From Paracentrotus lividus (taxonomy: Eukaryota > Echinodermata > Echinoidea > Camarodonta > Echinidae), in the NCBI GenBank assembly GCA_940671915.1, contig CALNVZ010002974.1, positions 36,544,558 through 36,608,557 on the forward strand: 64,000 nt of DNA, written 5' to 3'. The translations under genes were made by a program, and so were the position numbers. Under the pieces are notes generated by a model, which saw only the letters and a program-made list of their open reading frames with translations, made no database searches and was not told the origin of the DNA. Shown here one piece after another: positions 31,846 to 43,138 of the stretch (positions are counted from its first letter, which is position 1; each line of letters starts with the position of its first letter).

Positions 31846-34480
31846 AAGTAGACACATGGAGAAAATACATAATATTTGCTAATAATGGACAAATTACATG
31901 TTACTGAATAGATTTTCCTTCGTTAATACGATTGACATACTGAAAATTACTTGAATCTCTCAGAAATAGCTGTAAATGGTTTTTAGCGTTTTTGTTTAAT
32001 CCGCCCCCAAATGGGCCGCTCGGCGTGCGGAGGAGCTCCTGGTTTGTGACGTCGCACCTTGGACAGCTCGAACAACAGCCAGCTGATCTGAGCTTGAGCG
32101 CAGCTTGATGCATACGTATATACACGTAAACAGATTGCTCGCACTGTACTAGCTTGCTATAGCTGGTGTGTCTCGGATTAATATGGCTCTTTTATCACAA
32201 CTGATTACACCATTGGACAAATAATACAGGGTTGTATATCCTTAGAATATCGTGTTTTGAGATATTGTTAACGATTGTGATTATTTTGTAGATTTGAACT
32301 TGCTGCGATAGAGTTTTGAAGAGTTTGCAATCATGATAAAAGCACGAATTGCCGTGCTCATCTCTCACCGAGGGGCCGGGGACGGTGCGGCCCGTTGGTT
32401 GTTGGTGAATCGTTTAATTTGCCCATTGACATTGGGAGATATAATGCTTTAAAATTCCACGTAAATTTATAGCGACTTCATTCTTAAGAAGACTTATTCT
32501 GTGTTTAATCTATATTGATTTTAACATGATTTTTTTTTTAATATGAATCCCTCCAAATAAGGTTTTAGAGCAAAATATAATCATGCCACCGTCATGACTT
32601 TCCCAACTAACTTACACGGATTAACACTACCATCATTAATTTGACAAGGTGGTCATGTCACATTTCCTCCAAAATTCCTTATTTATCGAAATTAAATGGC
32701 TACAAAACCAGAAACTTCCTTAAAATAAAATCAATATATATTGAAGAGACAGAATTTTTAAGAATCAATGATGTAAGCATTGAATTGTTTGCCTATTTAC
32801 AGTCTACTAATTTAGTTTGGACTTAATTCTTACACACGCAACAGGATGGGGTAGTGTATATCAGTCCGGCAGGAGCGGATGGAATATACAGTCGTCTTTC
32901 GTAAGACTGCTGCTTTTATCACAAATGCAAAATCTGTCAAATTCATTGCAACAAGGTCGAATCTACAAAATAATGTTATTTCATTCTGAACAATATCTAA
33001 AACCATGAAAAAAGCTTCACATACTGTAACTGAAGAGCTAAGGAGCTATTCCATCCAAAAGTTTGGACAAATTATTGTTATAGCTAACAGATGAAATTAT
33101 CTCGGGATCTGCACAGCACAATAATATAAAGACTCACAAAACCAAATGAACAATTTCAAGATTATGATAATCTTACAATATAGATATATAGGATTATTGG
33201 TTACAATAATTTGTCATATATGACAACAAAACTAAAAGTGTGATTTGAACAGTCCACAATGAAAACAATGTCACTTTGTTTCATTATTTTTTTTTTCACT
33301 CACTCTCGTGCTGAGGATAGGCCTATGTTAATACATTGAAAAATAATTCATTATTGAAACGGATTAACTTATATAGATAAATGGTAGAGGAACAGTCGGC
33401 AAGAGATATCACCTTTGACCACTTAGTCAAGGCCTGGGGAGAAGCATGAGATGAGAAGAGAAAAAGAAAGTTTTCAAGAATCACAATGTGCAATGTACGC
33501 GATATAGCTCAGTGCAGGATACGTGCATACAGTGGCACGGTACGGGTGCCCAAGGTGTGACGTCATAATCTCGACGCCCTTGCGCGGTACCGCTGAAGCC
33601 TGAAAATGGGGGCCCTTCTTTGAAAGGTGATAACTCCCGATCTAAAACAGATATTGACAAGGGGTTTAGATATTCTGAATCAGTAAAGATTTTTCGTTTC
33701 AGTGGTATGAATTTTGTTGCAATTAAAAGCAGTTTTGACTCTCCAGTTGTCTACTTTAATATTTTACTTTATCTCTCTCTCTCTCTCTCCCTCTCTCTCT
33801 CTCCGTTCCTCCTCTCCACCTCCTCTATAACATGTTTGTTTTGGTTTTTGTTTTTTCATTTTTTTTTCTTCATTTTAATCAAACTGTATTATTTCATGAC
33901 ACCTGAATGGGTCGATGGAGTACTTGGAGCCCTAACTGAACTGTTAATGGTAAACAACTCTGAGAGGTTCATGTTCTTTGGGGCTATTGGTAGAACAATT
34001 TTCCATTATTTCTTTTTACTTTCCCTCATATAACGAATATTATATTCATTTTTTTTTAAATATTATTTGATTTTCAATCATTATTATGAAAATTATATCT
34101 ATTTTGAAATATCATAATTTTAATATTTTGATTTCTCTTTAAATTATATTTATTTTGAAATATCATAATTTAATAATTTCGTTTCTCTTTTAATTTTCCG
34201 GCTATCTTATTGTTTTAGTTTATATATCTCTCTGCGCATCCTCTCCACCTCCTCCATAACATGGATTTTTATTATTATTATTTTTATAAGACGCCCCTTT
34301 CTCTCTCACTCTGGTTGGGGGTGTATATTTTTTATGACGCCTTTTTTTTTAAATTTCATTCCGACATAAAAAAAAAACGCCTTCAACCGACTCATTTTCA
34401 TTTTTTAATTGCTGCTGATGTTTAAAATAATGATTATCAATAAAAGAGGAATCGTGTTATTATATTACTGTACGGTTCTA

Positions 34481-34659
34481 GGACATCTCCCCGGAGGACA
34501 ACTCCCCGGGACAATTCCCGGAGGACAGCTCCCCCGGAGGACAACTCCCCCGGAGACAAACCCTAACCCTAACCCTAACCCTAACCCTAACCCTTGTCCT
34601 CCGGGGGAGCTGTCCTCGGAAATTGTCCCCGGGGGAGTTGTCCTCCGGGGAGATGTCCT
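34481..34659. repeat. Interstitial (CCCTAA)n repeat at the centre of an inverted repeat
   Basis: Five perfect CCCTAA units plus CCCT (34561-34594) sit between GC-rich arms. Left arm 34481-34558 carries GGACATCTCCCCGGAGGAC, and right arm 34595-34659 ends TCCGGGGAGATGTCC. The arms repeat GGACAACTCCCCGG/GGACAGCTCCCCCGG motifs and pair closely. Confidence 0.88.
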
Positions 34660-35016
34660 GATACGTACATGTACAATGTTTCGATACCTTGACAACCGTC
34701 CACCATAGATTGTTTATTATCCTTTTCCCCTTCTCTCTCCTCTCTCCTCTTTCTCTCTTCTTTTTTCTCCATCTTTCCCCTCCGAGAGATTTATTTCAAG
34801 TTCATTCTTATCAATATTTTATATATACGATTAGACTTCTTTCCTACCAGATTTTGCTAACATTGCATTCGGAATTAATATCAATCATAACCCCCCCAAA
34901 AAAAACAAACAAACAAACAACAAACAAACAAACAACAATAAAAACAAAAACAAAAACAACAAACAAAAACAAAACAAAACAAAACAAACAAAAACATTTC
35001 GAGCTCACCTCTGCTG

Positions 35017-35356
35017 CACTCTAAAAAAAAAGGTAACTCGCAAGAAAATGAATAAACTAATGTTTTACTCCCAACGGAGTAAATTTTGTTTACTCTTAAC
35101 AGAGTCAAAAGGTAACTCGCAAGAAAATGAGTAAACTAATGGTTAATGGTTTACTCCTTTCGAAGCTAGGATTAGGAATGATACATATGATTAAAAGTTA
35201 CTCTTTTCTGAGTAACATTTAGCTCAACCGCATGAGTAATATTTTTTACTCAGTAACATTTATCTCAACCGCATGAGTAATATTTTTTACTCAATTTCAC
35301 GCGAGTTACCTTTTTGCTCAATATTGGGTAAGATTTTACTCATTTTTTTTAGAGTG
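35017..35356. mobile_element. 340-bp MITE-like element with CACTCTAAAAAAAA ends
   Basis: CACTCTAAAAAAAA at the left and its reverse complement at the right bound a stretch of GGTAACTCGC / GCGAGTTACC and GAGTAA/TTACTC repeats. AGGTAACTCGCAAGAAAATG occurs twice on the left. There is no coding capacity. Confidence 0.65.
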
Positions 35357-36617
35357 TGATCAACGAATTATTCAATATAATATAGAGCCTTTTTTTTTTT
35401 TTTATCCTTTTCTCGTTCCATCCTCTTCTATACATTGTTTATTTCGTTTTTTCTTTCCTTTCCGGATTGGCCACTATATATTTTACTCACCTTATATCGG
35501 TTTAATTGAAGACGTTCCTTTTCAGGATGTATCTCAGGTATAAAATATTTTATTAAAATTATTCTTGAAGCATGCAGCCTTTCCCTGAACGGAAATATCA
35601 AAAACAAAACCCAAGAAAATACTTAAAATTAAAAGACCCGAATCAAGTTAGACTGAGAGGTATATTGAGATAATTAGTTTATGATTTACTTCGTAACCGA
35701 TAACGTATATGGGCCTATAATCATTTTAAAAATTATAATTTTAGTGGTTTGATTTCTATATCAATTTCCCCGCTGTCCATCCCCCTTACTGTTTTGTTAT
35801 ATGTATCTCTCTCTCACTTCTATATAACACGTATATTTTTTATTATTTTTTTTATGACGCCCCTTTCTGTCTGTCTCTGTCTCTGTCTCTCTCTCTTGTT
35901 GTTGTTTTTTTTTTTTTTTTTTTTGTTGTTGCTGTGATTAACGTTGTTTATGGCGAGATTGCATCCAAACGGTCCTACTTTATGACGTCTGAATGTTACG
36001 TTGCACTGCTTTTTTTGTTAAGTGATTTGTTGAGCAAAGTTTTGACACTAAAAAACGACGACGCGCGACAAACATTCGCACCGAACCTCGATACCAAAGA
36101 ATATGAGGGGGAAAGCGTTAGATTTCACGCGTTCATGCAGTACGGATACGATGGAAGCCGTGTGGGTCTGTCGCTGCGCACGACCCGCACAACACGCGAG
36201 AACGGGTACTACCCGTTTTCGGGCAGTGGCAGCTCTCCGTTTTCTTGTCCTTCGGCTTAGGCTTTTATTATATAGATTCCAATTTTGCATTAATGAAAAT
36301 GCAATATCTATTATAGAAAATAGTATTAATAATTATACCCCCTCAATCTTTGGCATATATCCTGAAGAATAATAGATTGTCTACAACTTTTCTTCTTGTG
36401 CTTAGCCATCATGACGTATATTGTTGCACAAGCAGAATCAAGCAAGTGACCGATCCCATTCGTCCAAAAAAATTGTTCCATATAACCAAAAATCGTTTAA
36501 TATAACAAAACACTGAACTCCACGTACGTGTACATGACGCTAATCCAACAAATCGCAACATGTATTACCGGGTATATTACCACTATTTACTATATATCTT
36601 TATTCTACCTATCATAG

Positions 36618-36763
36618 GTGGTGGTGTGCTCCGCTTGATGGTTGAGACTACATTGGAGGTGGAAGGTACCATTCAAGCTGATGGGGGTGCTGGAGGACCA
36701 GGATGTAGTGGGGGCTCAATATGGATCATTACTAATGAACTGAAAGGCTCAGGACTTATCAAG
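36618..36763 (+). CDS. Exon 18: IxADGG and SGGSIW blocks of module 3
   Basis: Acceptor TCATAG, donor GTATGT, phase 1 in and 0 out. Reads GGGVLRLMVETTLEVEG, TIQADGGAGGPGCSGGSIW and ITNELKGSGLIK. It matches the IDGxISSNG...GGSIWxxCNLIKGxGxI elements. Confidence 0.9.
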
Positions 36764-36790
36764 GTATGTACCTGTTTTTAAACATTTATA

Positions 36791-36927
36791 AGGCCATCGA
36801 ACACCATACGTCTTGCGACTTGCGACTGACCAACTATGGATCTGAAATATCAATGTGCATACATTTTACAACACGCTTTGTTATTTCAGATCCAGGGTCA
36901 GTAAGTCGTATGGTGTGCGGTGGCCAT
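36791..36927. mobile_element. 137-bp palindromic MITE-like element in intron 18
   Basis: Left arm GGCCATCGAACACCATACG to GGATCTGAAAT pairs with right arm ATTTCAGATCC to CGTATGGTGTGCGGTGGCC. Arms are about 55 nt. The left arm has an extra direct copy of CTTGCGA. Confidence 0.7.
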
Positions 36928-37454
36928 AAGAGGTCAGCTTACTTCTCAGAACTACATGTCTAATGATGTATTTTAGACGTGTTGAAACAATTTAAAATAA
37001 AAAGTTATTGTGTAAAAGTTGATTTGCTACAAGACTCTTACTAAACAGACTTGCAGTCACAGGCTGTTTTAAGATAAAGCTGAAAGGCAGATTGGGGTTG
37101 TTTGATTGGACTGTATGATAATTGTATCTGAAAACAGTATCAAAATCTTGACAGTATCGAAAATTGAACAAATTTTACAGTTATAAATTCATCAATACAA
37201 AAAGTAAACACAAGCCCCTCAAAAATAACTCCTTTTATTTCCTAATATAAGGATTTCTTTCAAGATGATATCTGAGCTATGGAAAATGTACTCGAGAAAT
37301 TAATTAGAGTATCAACACTTTTGATTTATGTCATGTCATGTCTGGTAGAAATGGCGTTGGAAGTGAACAGCGACATGAAAGTTTGATATTCTTATGTCGT
37401 TATATTGTTATTACAATTATTGGTTTATTAATATAATTGTACCTATTTTTGCAG

Positions 37455-37616
37455 GTGAATGGTGGGCAGAGTGGGAGCTCATCATTTGGTGGAGGTGGAG
37501 GAGGACGCATGGCTGTCTATTACAAGAATCTGGAATGGTGGTTTGGACAACTCCAGGCGTATGGTGGATCAGCAAGCAACCAATGGAGTGGTGGTGCTGG
37601 TACTGTTTATTTGGAG
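37455..37616 (+). CDS. Exon 19: GGGGGRMAVYY block of module 3
   Basis: Acceptor TTGCAG, donor GTATAT, phase 0-0. Reads VNGGQSGSSSFGGGGGGRMA, VYYKNLEWWFGQLQAYGG and NQWSGGAGTVYLE. These are the NGG, GGGAGGRIAVYF, HGG and GGAGTVFLYH elements. Confidence 0.9.
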
Positions 37617-38538
37617 GTATATTACCTGTATATCTATAATTCTAATTTAGAGATTTTAACCCTTTAGCTCCTAAACCATCCGAGATCGCCTGCCAGCTTA
37701 CTCACTAAAACGCCCCAAACTACCCTCTGTTTTTTGCACTTTATGGTTATGCAGTATCCAGAATATGTGTTCGAAAATGCCCATACTTGTTGTGTGGTCC
37801 TACCTACGCAGTATGTGCTGTTGGATTCTGCACATGAGAAACAGAGAAATACAAGAATTTACCCTTGAAACATATTGATACATACAGCCAAACACTTTCC
37901 ATTAGGGAATAAGCTGACACTTTGCAGTCTCTAGGTGCTAAAAGTGTTTAACGGGAATTATTAATTTCGATGCCACTTGTGTCTAGAAGGGGAAAAGTTA
38001 ACCCACCTGGTAATCTCTGTACTCCTTAGGGTTCTCCTATAGACAAATTCGGTTTGGGTGATCTTTTGTCTTGTGGCGGCCATGGCTGGGGGGCTTCCAA
38101 TGTTACTACACATGCTCATTGTGTGCGTATGTATGCGTAACAAAGGAAAATGTACATACGGGCAGACATACGCGCACATGGCACATGCGTAGTACATTGG
38201 AAGCCCCCCAGCTATATGGCGGTCATGTAGAGGGCTCACTTCCATGAACGCTGCCCGAATTCGTCTATTGTTGCAGGCCTAGATATGTAACCATTTTAGA
38301 TGTGCAGGTGTACTACTATACAAAGACTCCCCTACTATGTCAACTCTACAAATTCTTGGTGATACATAGTCAGATTCTGTGGCCCACTCTGCAGCAAGTT
38401 GAAAAAATGTTATTGTATGATCTTTGAGTGTTTAGTCCATTTGTGGATATTGTTTCTGATTTCTTTTTTTCAAACATACATATCATATCTCTACAATAGC
38501 TTAACCGAAAATCATCTCATTAATTTCTCCTTTCCCAG
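37617..38538. other. Intron 19 with an inverted repeat
   Basis: Inverted arms 38075-38115 and 38183-38224 share GGGGGGCTTCCAATGT and GCGGCCAT-like ends. A purine/pyrimidine GTGTGCGTATGTATGCG loop lies between. The rest shows nothing. Confidence 0.6.
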
Positions 38539-38747
38539 GACACAGACATTGGTAAACAGAACCAGACTCTTTACATAAAAAACAACAATCAGGCCCCTCC
38601 GTCTGGGGTCATCTTATCCTACGACCCTGTCTCATCGGACTCCTCTCGCACCTGGCTTTCAGATCGTGACTCCAATCTGACCTTTGACATCGATACTCTG
38701 ACGCTCATTGGGAGTTCTCACTTGGCAGTGGACCCAAGCATTAAACA
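38539..38747 (+). CDS. Exon 20 of module 3
   Basis: Acceptor TCCCAG, donor GTAAGT, phase 0 in and 2 out. Reads DTDIGKQNQTLYIKNNNQAP, SSDSSRTWLSDRDSNLTFDI and DTLTLIGSSHLAVDPS. SRTWLS and LTLIGSSHLAV are the RAWLLP and ELQIYGNAHxAI elements. Sequons N-Q-T and N-L-T. Confidence 0.9.
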
Positions 38748-39451
38748 GTAAGTCCATCAATATAAACGCCAATCACTAGGTCGCTTCAAAAAAATTAATT
38801 ATTTAACATTTTCATAGTAACAGCTTATAATGAAGTACTTATGATTTTATACTTAGTGTATTTGTGATTATCTCTGCAAATTTCATGAATCAGTCCTTGT
38901 GAAAATTTTCCACTTCAGTTTAAAAAGCTATTTGTAACTAATGGAAATGTAAAAAATTGTAAAGGAATGCTTTTGGAAAAATTCTGCCGTATAAAGTATA
39001 CAATATCCGTTTAAATTTTTATTTCATTCACATTCAATCCAACCACTGCTAGTAGAGTATCATTCTGTGATAATTCCTTAAAAGCATGATATTAAAACAA
39101 AGACTTGGTTACTTAGAACATACCGAGATATCAAGATATGAAGGTTGAAAGAGTGTAGGGTAAACACAGAACTAAGGCAAAGAACTGGGTACATGGAAGG
39201 TGGGTCCAAAGAGACAGACAAGTCTCAAAGAACCTTATCTGAAAATGGGGTCACTAGAAGACAAAGATGGCTCTACAATATCCAGTGGGGGTTCCAGGCA
39301 GGGGCACATGGGAAGCGCAACCCCTCTATAATTTGAAAACCACTCATTGACCGTACATTTTTAAATCAGAACATTTCAACTGCTCATCCCCTCTCTATTT
39401 TCAAATCCTGGATCCGTCACTGGTATAAAACAACCTTTTGTTTTCCTACAG
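38748..39451. other. Intron 20 with a second copy of a dispersed repeat
   Basis: About 39289-39421 matches 2651-2775 (CCACTCATT, TTTCAAATCCTGGATC-x-G). It ends about 30 bp before the exon 21 acceptor. Confidence 0.55.
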
Positions 39452-39631
39452 ATTTCAAGCCAAGAGGTTGGTCAGTGACCAGCAGTCTTTCCTGCATATT
39501 GGACCAGACCAAGTCTTTGTTATCTCTGTACCAGAATGGGAGGAGATTGAAGCTAACATCCATGTGTATGAAGGTGGTATCCTGCTGCTGCCACCAGCTT
39601 TCACATGTTACAACGTTGATATTGTTGTGAG
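39452..39631 (+). CDS. Exon 21: HIGxDQ and VYEGG blocks of module 3
   Basis: Acceptor CCTACAG, donor GTGTGT, phase 2 in and 2 out. Reads AKRLVSDQQSFLHIGPDQVF, VISVPEWEEIEANIHVYEGG and ILLLPPAFTCYNVDIVV. The exon preserves LHIGPxQ and VYEGGxLxLP but has D-Q-Q in place of GDRTG. Confidence 0.9.
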
Positions 39632-40487
39632 GTGTGTAGGCTACATTCCAACCTCCTTTATCAAATACTTATTGGACCAAACTCTTTTTCATAAAGGTTT
39701 CTGTGTGTGTGTGTTTCTCGCTTTGTGTGGTAAGAGAACATAGTAAAAGCAGACTAACTAAACTTCTATACATTCTTAAGCAATTATATCTTTGACATGT
39801 GAGTATAGACCTTTCGTTACTAATGCAAATGGCTCTCTTGTTCGAGAAACAGAAAATGAGCTTGGTCTAATAATTTTTGCCCAAGCTATTTACAATGTCG
39901 ATCACAAGTGAACTCAATATTGAGCGAGAAACATTATACCAAACAACACATTTGAACGGGAGGTTATCTGTATTTTCCTGTGTGTATGATTAAGATAGTA
40001 AATGTGTTAATCAATTCCTACTTATATACACGTAAAATATATGTTTTCAATATTTCAATTGACATTTTGATGAAACCAAACCTAGCAAGTTTAGCTTGCC
40101 TTGCCCTACATAGTCCACTTATTCATCAAGCACTAACTATTAAGTACTTTGAAATTACTGTAGCTCAGCAGGAGAACAAGAAGAAAGGTATCTTATGATG
40201 ACTTGAGTTTTATTTGCAAGTAGTACATTCTTCTTAGATTATAGTACATTTCACCTTTACTCTGGTGTGTTATTATTTGTATCTAATCAAGAGGGTGATG
40301 GATACTTTGTATGCCATAAATGAATTATTCTTATTTCTTAGTGAGTGAAGTTTAATTAATTACAGTCAAATTCAATTTTATAAATTGGCTTTTGAGAAGA
40401 ATCTTATTGTAATCAGCCAGAGTGTAACTTTATTTCGTGAAGGATATACTAGCTTGCTTTGAAACTTTTCTGCATTCAATTTCTCAG
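39632..40487. other. Intron 21, nothing recognised
   Basis: AT-rich sequence. No repeat, RNA gene or coding signal that I can support. Confidence 0.5.
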
Positions 40488-40891
40488 AGGAACTATTAGC
40501 GCACATGACATCACAGTGGGGAGTGGATGTCGTCTTCTCCTCACACCAACTGGAACCTCCAGTCTCCTAGGAGATGACCTTGATACTTCTCTTGCAGTTG
40601 CTGGTGGAAGCCTAGCTGGGCACTACCGCTTTGACTCTCTGACAGTTGCTGATGGCGGTGAAGTCACCATGACTGACGATGTTGCGTTGGTCAATCGTAG
40701 TTTTGAGCTGACAGTTGACAGGCTTCATATCCGCGGCGGAGGTCACTTGCATGAGGTTGCCATAGTGATTAATGCTAATTATGTGATTGTGGATGACCTA
40801 GGTCAACTGGTTGGTGATGTCCATGGTATGACCTGTGACCCTATCCAAGGTGATGGTCTGGAAGCCAATCCAGTCAACAGAGGTTCATCAG
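40488..40891 (+). CDS. Exon 22: closing part of module 3
   Basis: Acceptor TCTCAG, donor GTAATG, phase 2 in and 1 out. Reads GTISAHDITVGSGCRLLLTP, AGHYRFDSLTVADGGEVTM, RLHIRGGGHLHEVAIVINAN and DDLGQLVGDVHGMTCDP, ending NRGSSG. HYxFDxLTVxDGG and RLxIxGGGxL are the VQD and GGG closing elements. Confidence 0.9.
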
Positions 40892-41619
40892 GTAATGACA
40901 GATTAGATGTGACTTAGTTCAAAGAAAATTTAAACCTTTATGACTTTGTAATGAGTAGTAGTTAGTGCTGGAGTCTTGCTTATAGTCAAGATAAACATGT
41001 TTGTTTTTTGCTCCCATTTGAGAACTGGCAACAGATTTCAATTAGATTCAGATTAATTTGTATGATCTGTTTAAAAGTTTTTAACTTGATTTTGATCAAT
41101 TATTTGTGGTAAATGACAAAGTTAATTACATACAGATGTTTACAAATAGCAAGGTATAAAAACTATTACTAGTATCTGGCTGCATCCAGCTGCTTCCCTT
41201 GTTCTCCTAATTATGGGGCAGCAAATTTGCACTTTAGGAGGCTGCAGGCATTCACTGCAAACAATACAACCATCAGTCCCCTGCAGCTTTCTTCCTGCAA
41301 CTGCATATTCTTCTGTATTGTAAGAATTAAGCTCATATGCAGGCTGCAGCCTAGCTACAGGTTACGGCCAGCCTGGTCGAGAATGCAACCTCCTGCATTT
41401 TATCCTCAGCTGGCTGCAGCTGAATGCTAGTAGTAGTTTTGATGCCTTAACTATATTAGAACACTGCAAACAAAGAATAAATTCCAGGGCACAGTCCAAG
41501 AATGTTAACATTTATAAACTCCAACCTTAAATTCTCTCGAATAAGAAAGGTTTCATGGAGCCCTCATGGAGCCAGTAGGATGTACTAAAAATTTATTTAT
41601 TCACTATGGTTTTAATAAG
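40892..41619. other. Intron 22 with a CTGCAG-rich patch
   Basis: About 41170-41430 repeats GGCTGCA/TGCAGCC motifs in both orientations, including AGCTGGCTGCAG near the end. This may be a small repeat element. Nothing else is seen. Confidence 0.4.
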
Positions 41620-41882
41620 GTGCTGGTCATGGAGGTCGAGGTGGGCGGGGTTCAAACCAACCAATCACAGGAGCAGCTTATGGTCACATCTATGAGCCCT
41701 CCAGCTACGGCTGTCGAGGAGGGGGTACAGGCGGAGGTGATGGAGGTGGACGTTTGTTGCTTAATGTGAACGACACCCTGAAGATAGATGGAACAATCAG
41801 TGTGAACGGTGCCAATGGAGCAAGCTATGCTGGAGGAGGAGGAAGTGGAGGGTCCATTCAGATTCATACCAGACTTATGCAG
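41620..41882 (+). CDS. Exon 23: start of module 4
   Basis: Acceptor AATAAG, donor GTATGG, phase 1 in and 0 out. Reads GAGHGGRGGRGSNQPITGAA, YGHIYEPSSYGCRGGGTGG, LLLNVNDTLKIDGTISVNG and GGGGSGGSIQIHTRLMQ. A full match to the linker, IDGxISSNG and GGGSGGSIW elements. Confidence 0.92.
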
Positions 41883-42544
41883 GTATGGTCTTTGCCACTT
41901 CTTACCAACCAAAAAGCGGTTTCAGTTTGAAAAAGTGGGAAAATACACGTCATGGCACGCTCTTAAAATAAGAGCCTTATGAGTCTATCCCAGTGTTGGA
42001 TCTGGGATTTGAAAAAAAAATTATTATTTTTCTTTTTTTGGGGGGGGGGGGGGGGGGGGGGTGGCGGGGCAGCCCAAATGTTAGCATGTAAGGTAAAAAA
42101 AAAACTTTTCGGAAAAATGTGGGGGGAATGCACTTCTGTTGCGCTCCGGCCTGGACGCATCATTTTTTTCCCCCATTTGAGTTCCGGTTCAGATCAGGGC
42201 GAATGAATCAATTTTCCCCTATGAGGGACTGTGGCACAGACTTTAAATATTTGACTTGTATTTTCTTCAAAGTTTCCCCTCAATTATGAACAATAGAAAC
42301 CAAGAGATTGAACCTTCAATCATGACCTTCACAGACCATGTTGCTATCTGTTGCACTAGAATGGTTGAGCTGACAGAATTGTCAACAATTAATTTATAGT
42401 TTATTATCGTGAATACACATGAGGCGTAGTCTGACTAAATAAACCCTGACTAAATAAAAGGTATACATTGATGTAGCCATACTGGGGTCCGGAACTCTTG
42501 TGGGAAAAATAATTTTGTGGCCTGGACCTGCCACTGCATCCCAC

Positions 42545-42660
42545 CGCTGCCACCATATTTAGGTGATGGTCCAGTGAACTAGTGGTTATCGTGGCGGGGG
42601 CAGTGCTGCTGGTCGTAGTGCTGTCTACTTTCCCTCAAAACAACCTTTTCCTAAAAATCC
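42545..42660 (+). pseudogene. Decayed duplicate of exon 24 (older copy)
   Basis: GGTTATCGTGGCGGGGGCAG then GCTGCTGGTCGT-GT-CTGTCTACTTTCCCT corresponds to the GGGGAAGRIAVYFSL part of exon 24. Its downstream flank (ATGTGGCACATAAAA...TTTGTTTGTATCAG) equals the flank of the next copy. A TAG interrupts it. Confidence 0.7.
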
Positions 42661-42729
42661 TTGGTAGAACTGTTATCTGAGAAGTAAAATGTGGCACATA
42701 AAAATTTTGGAATGTTTTGTTTGTATCAG

Positions 42730-42840
42730 CAATACGGTACGATGTCGGTCAATGGTGGACAAGGTAAGGTTTATCAAGGTTATCAATGTGGAGGCATTGC
42801 TAATAGATGTAAATTGTTGTCTACTACCCCTTAATAAGAC
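42730..42840 (+). pseudogene. Decayed duplicate of exon 24 (younger copy)
   Basis: After TTTGTATCAG it reads QYGTMSVNGGQG, nearly the same as exon 24's GYGTVSANGGQG. It then decays (KVYQGYQCGGIANRCKLLSTTP and a stop). The AG acceptor is intact and GGTAAGG after GGACAA could act as a donor in phase 1, so inclusion would shift the frame into exon 24. Confidence 0.75.
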
Positions 42841-42933
42841 CTGCTGAAGGCCTTACTAGAACTGCTGCTTGAGGAGTAGGCCTACAATGTGGCACATAAA
42901 AAAGTAAAGTGTGGTATATTTTGTTTGTATCAG

Positions 42934-43138
42934 GGATACGGTACAGTGTCGGCCAATGGTGGACAAGGTCATTTTTATTCAAGTTATCATGGTGGAGGTG
43001 GAGCTGCTGGTCGTATTGCGGTCTACTTCTCCCTGAACAGGACTTTCTCTGGTTCCTTTGAGGCGCATGGAGGATTGTCTGGTGGTTCTAACAATGCTGG
43101 TCACGGTGGTCCTGGAACCATGTTCTTTTACCATACAG
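42934..43138 (+). CDS. Exon 24: ANGG, GGRIAVYF and GPGTMFFYH blocks of module 4
   Basis: Acceptor TATCAG, donor GTAAGC, phase 0 in and 1 out. Reads GYGTVSANGGQGHFYSSYHG, GGGAAGRIAVYFSLNRTF and NNAGHGGPGTMFFYHTG. It is the intact member of three tandem copies in this interval. Confidence 0.92.

Larger units (their letters stand above)
30854..36617. other. Intron 17 (5.8 kb), repeat-rich
   Basis: Contains a poly-A run (31141-31166), duplicated segments (31380-31845 against 35440-35800), repeated fragments near 33795, 34230 and 35790 (CTCTCCACCTCC-ATAACATG and GACGCCCCTTTCT), a telomeric hairpin (34481-34659), a (CAAA)n tract (34905-34990), a MITE (35017-35356) and CT/TCTG/T microsatellites. 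A GC-richer patch at 36080-36250 has open frames on both strands but no recognisable protein. Confidence 0.6.
41883..42933. other. Intron 23 with a G-run and two decayed copies of exon 24
   Basis: A poly-G run of about 22 lies at 42039-42061. Relics of exon 24 lie near 42545-42660 and 42730-42840, listed separately. A repeat-like tail surrounds 42120-42230. Confidence 0.7.

Noticed and set aside
34561..34594. Chromosome end
   Set aside because: The telomeric tract is only about 34 bp, lies inside a hairpin, and the gene continues on both sides.
35934..36372. Overlapping frames in a GC-richer patch of intron 17
   Set aside because: No recognisable domain, no fitting splice phase and frames open on both strands; probably chance.
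42730..42764. A real extra exon before exon 24
   Set aside because: Splicing it in would leave phase 1, while exon 24 needs phase 0, and the downstream copy decays into stops. Treated as a relic.
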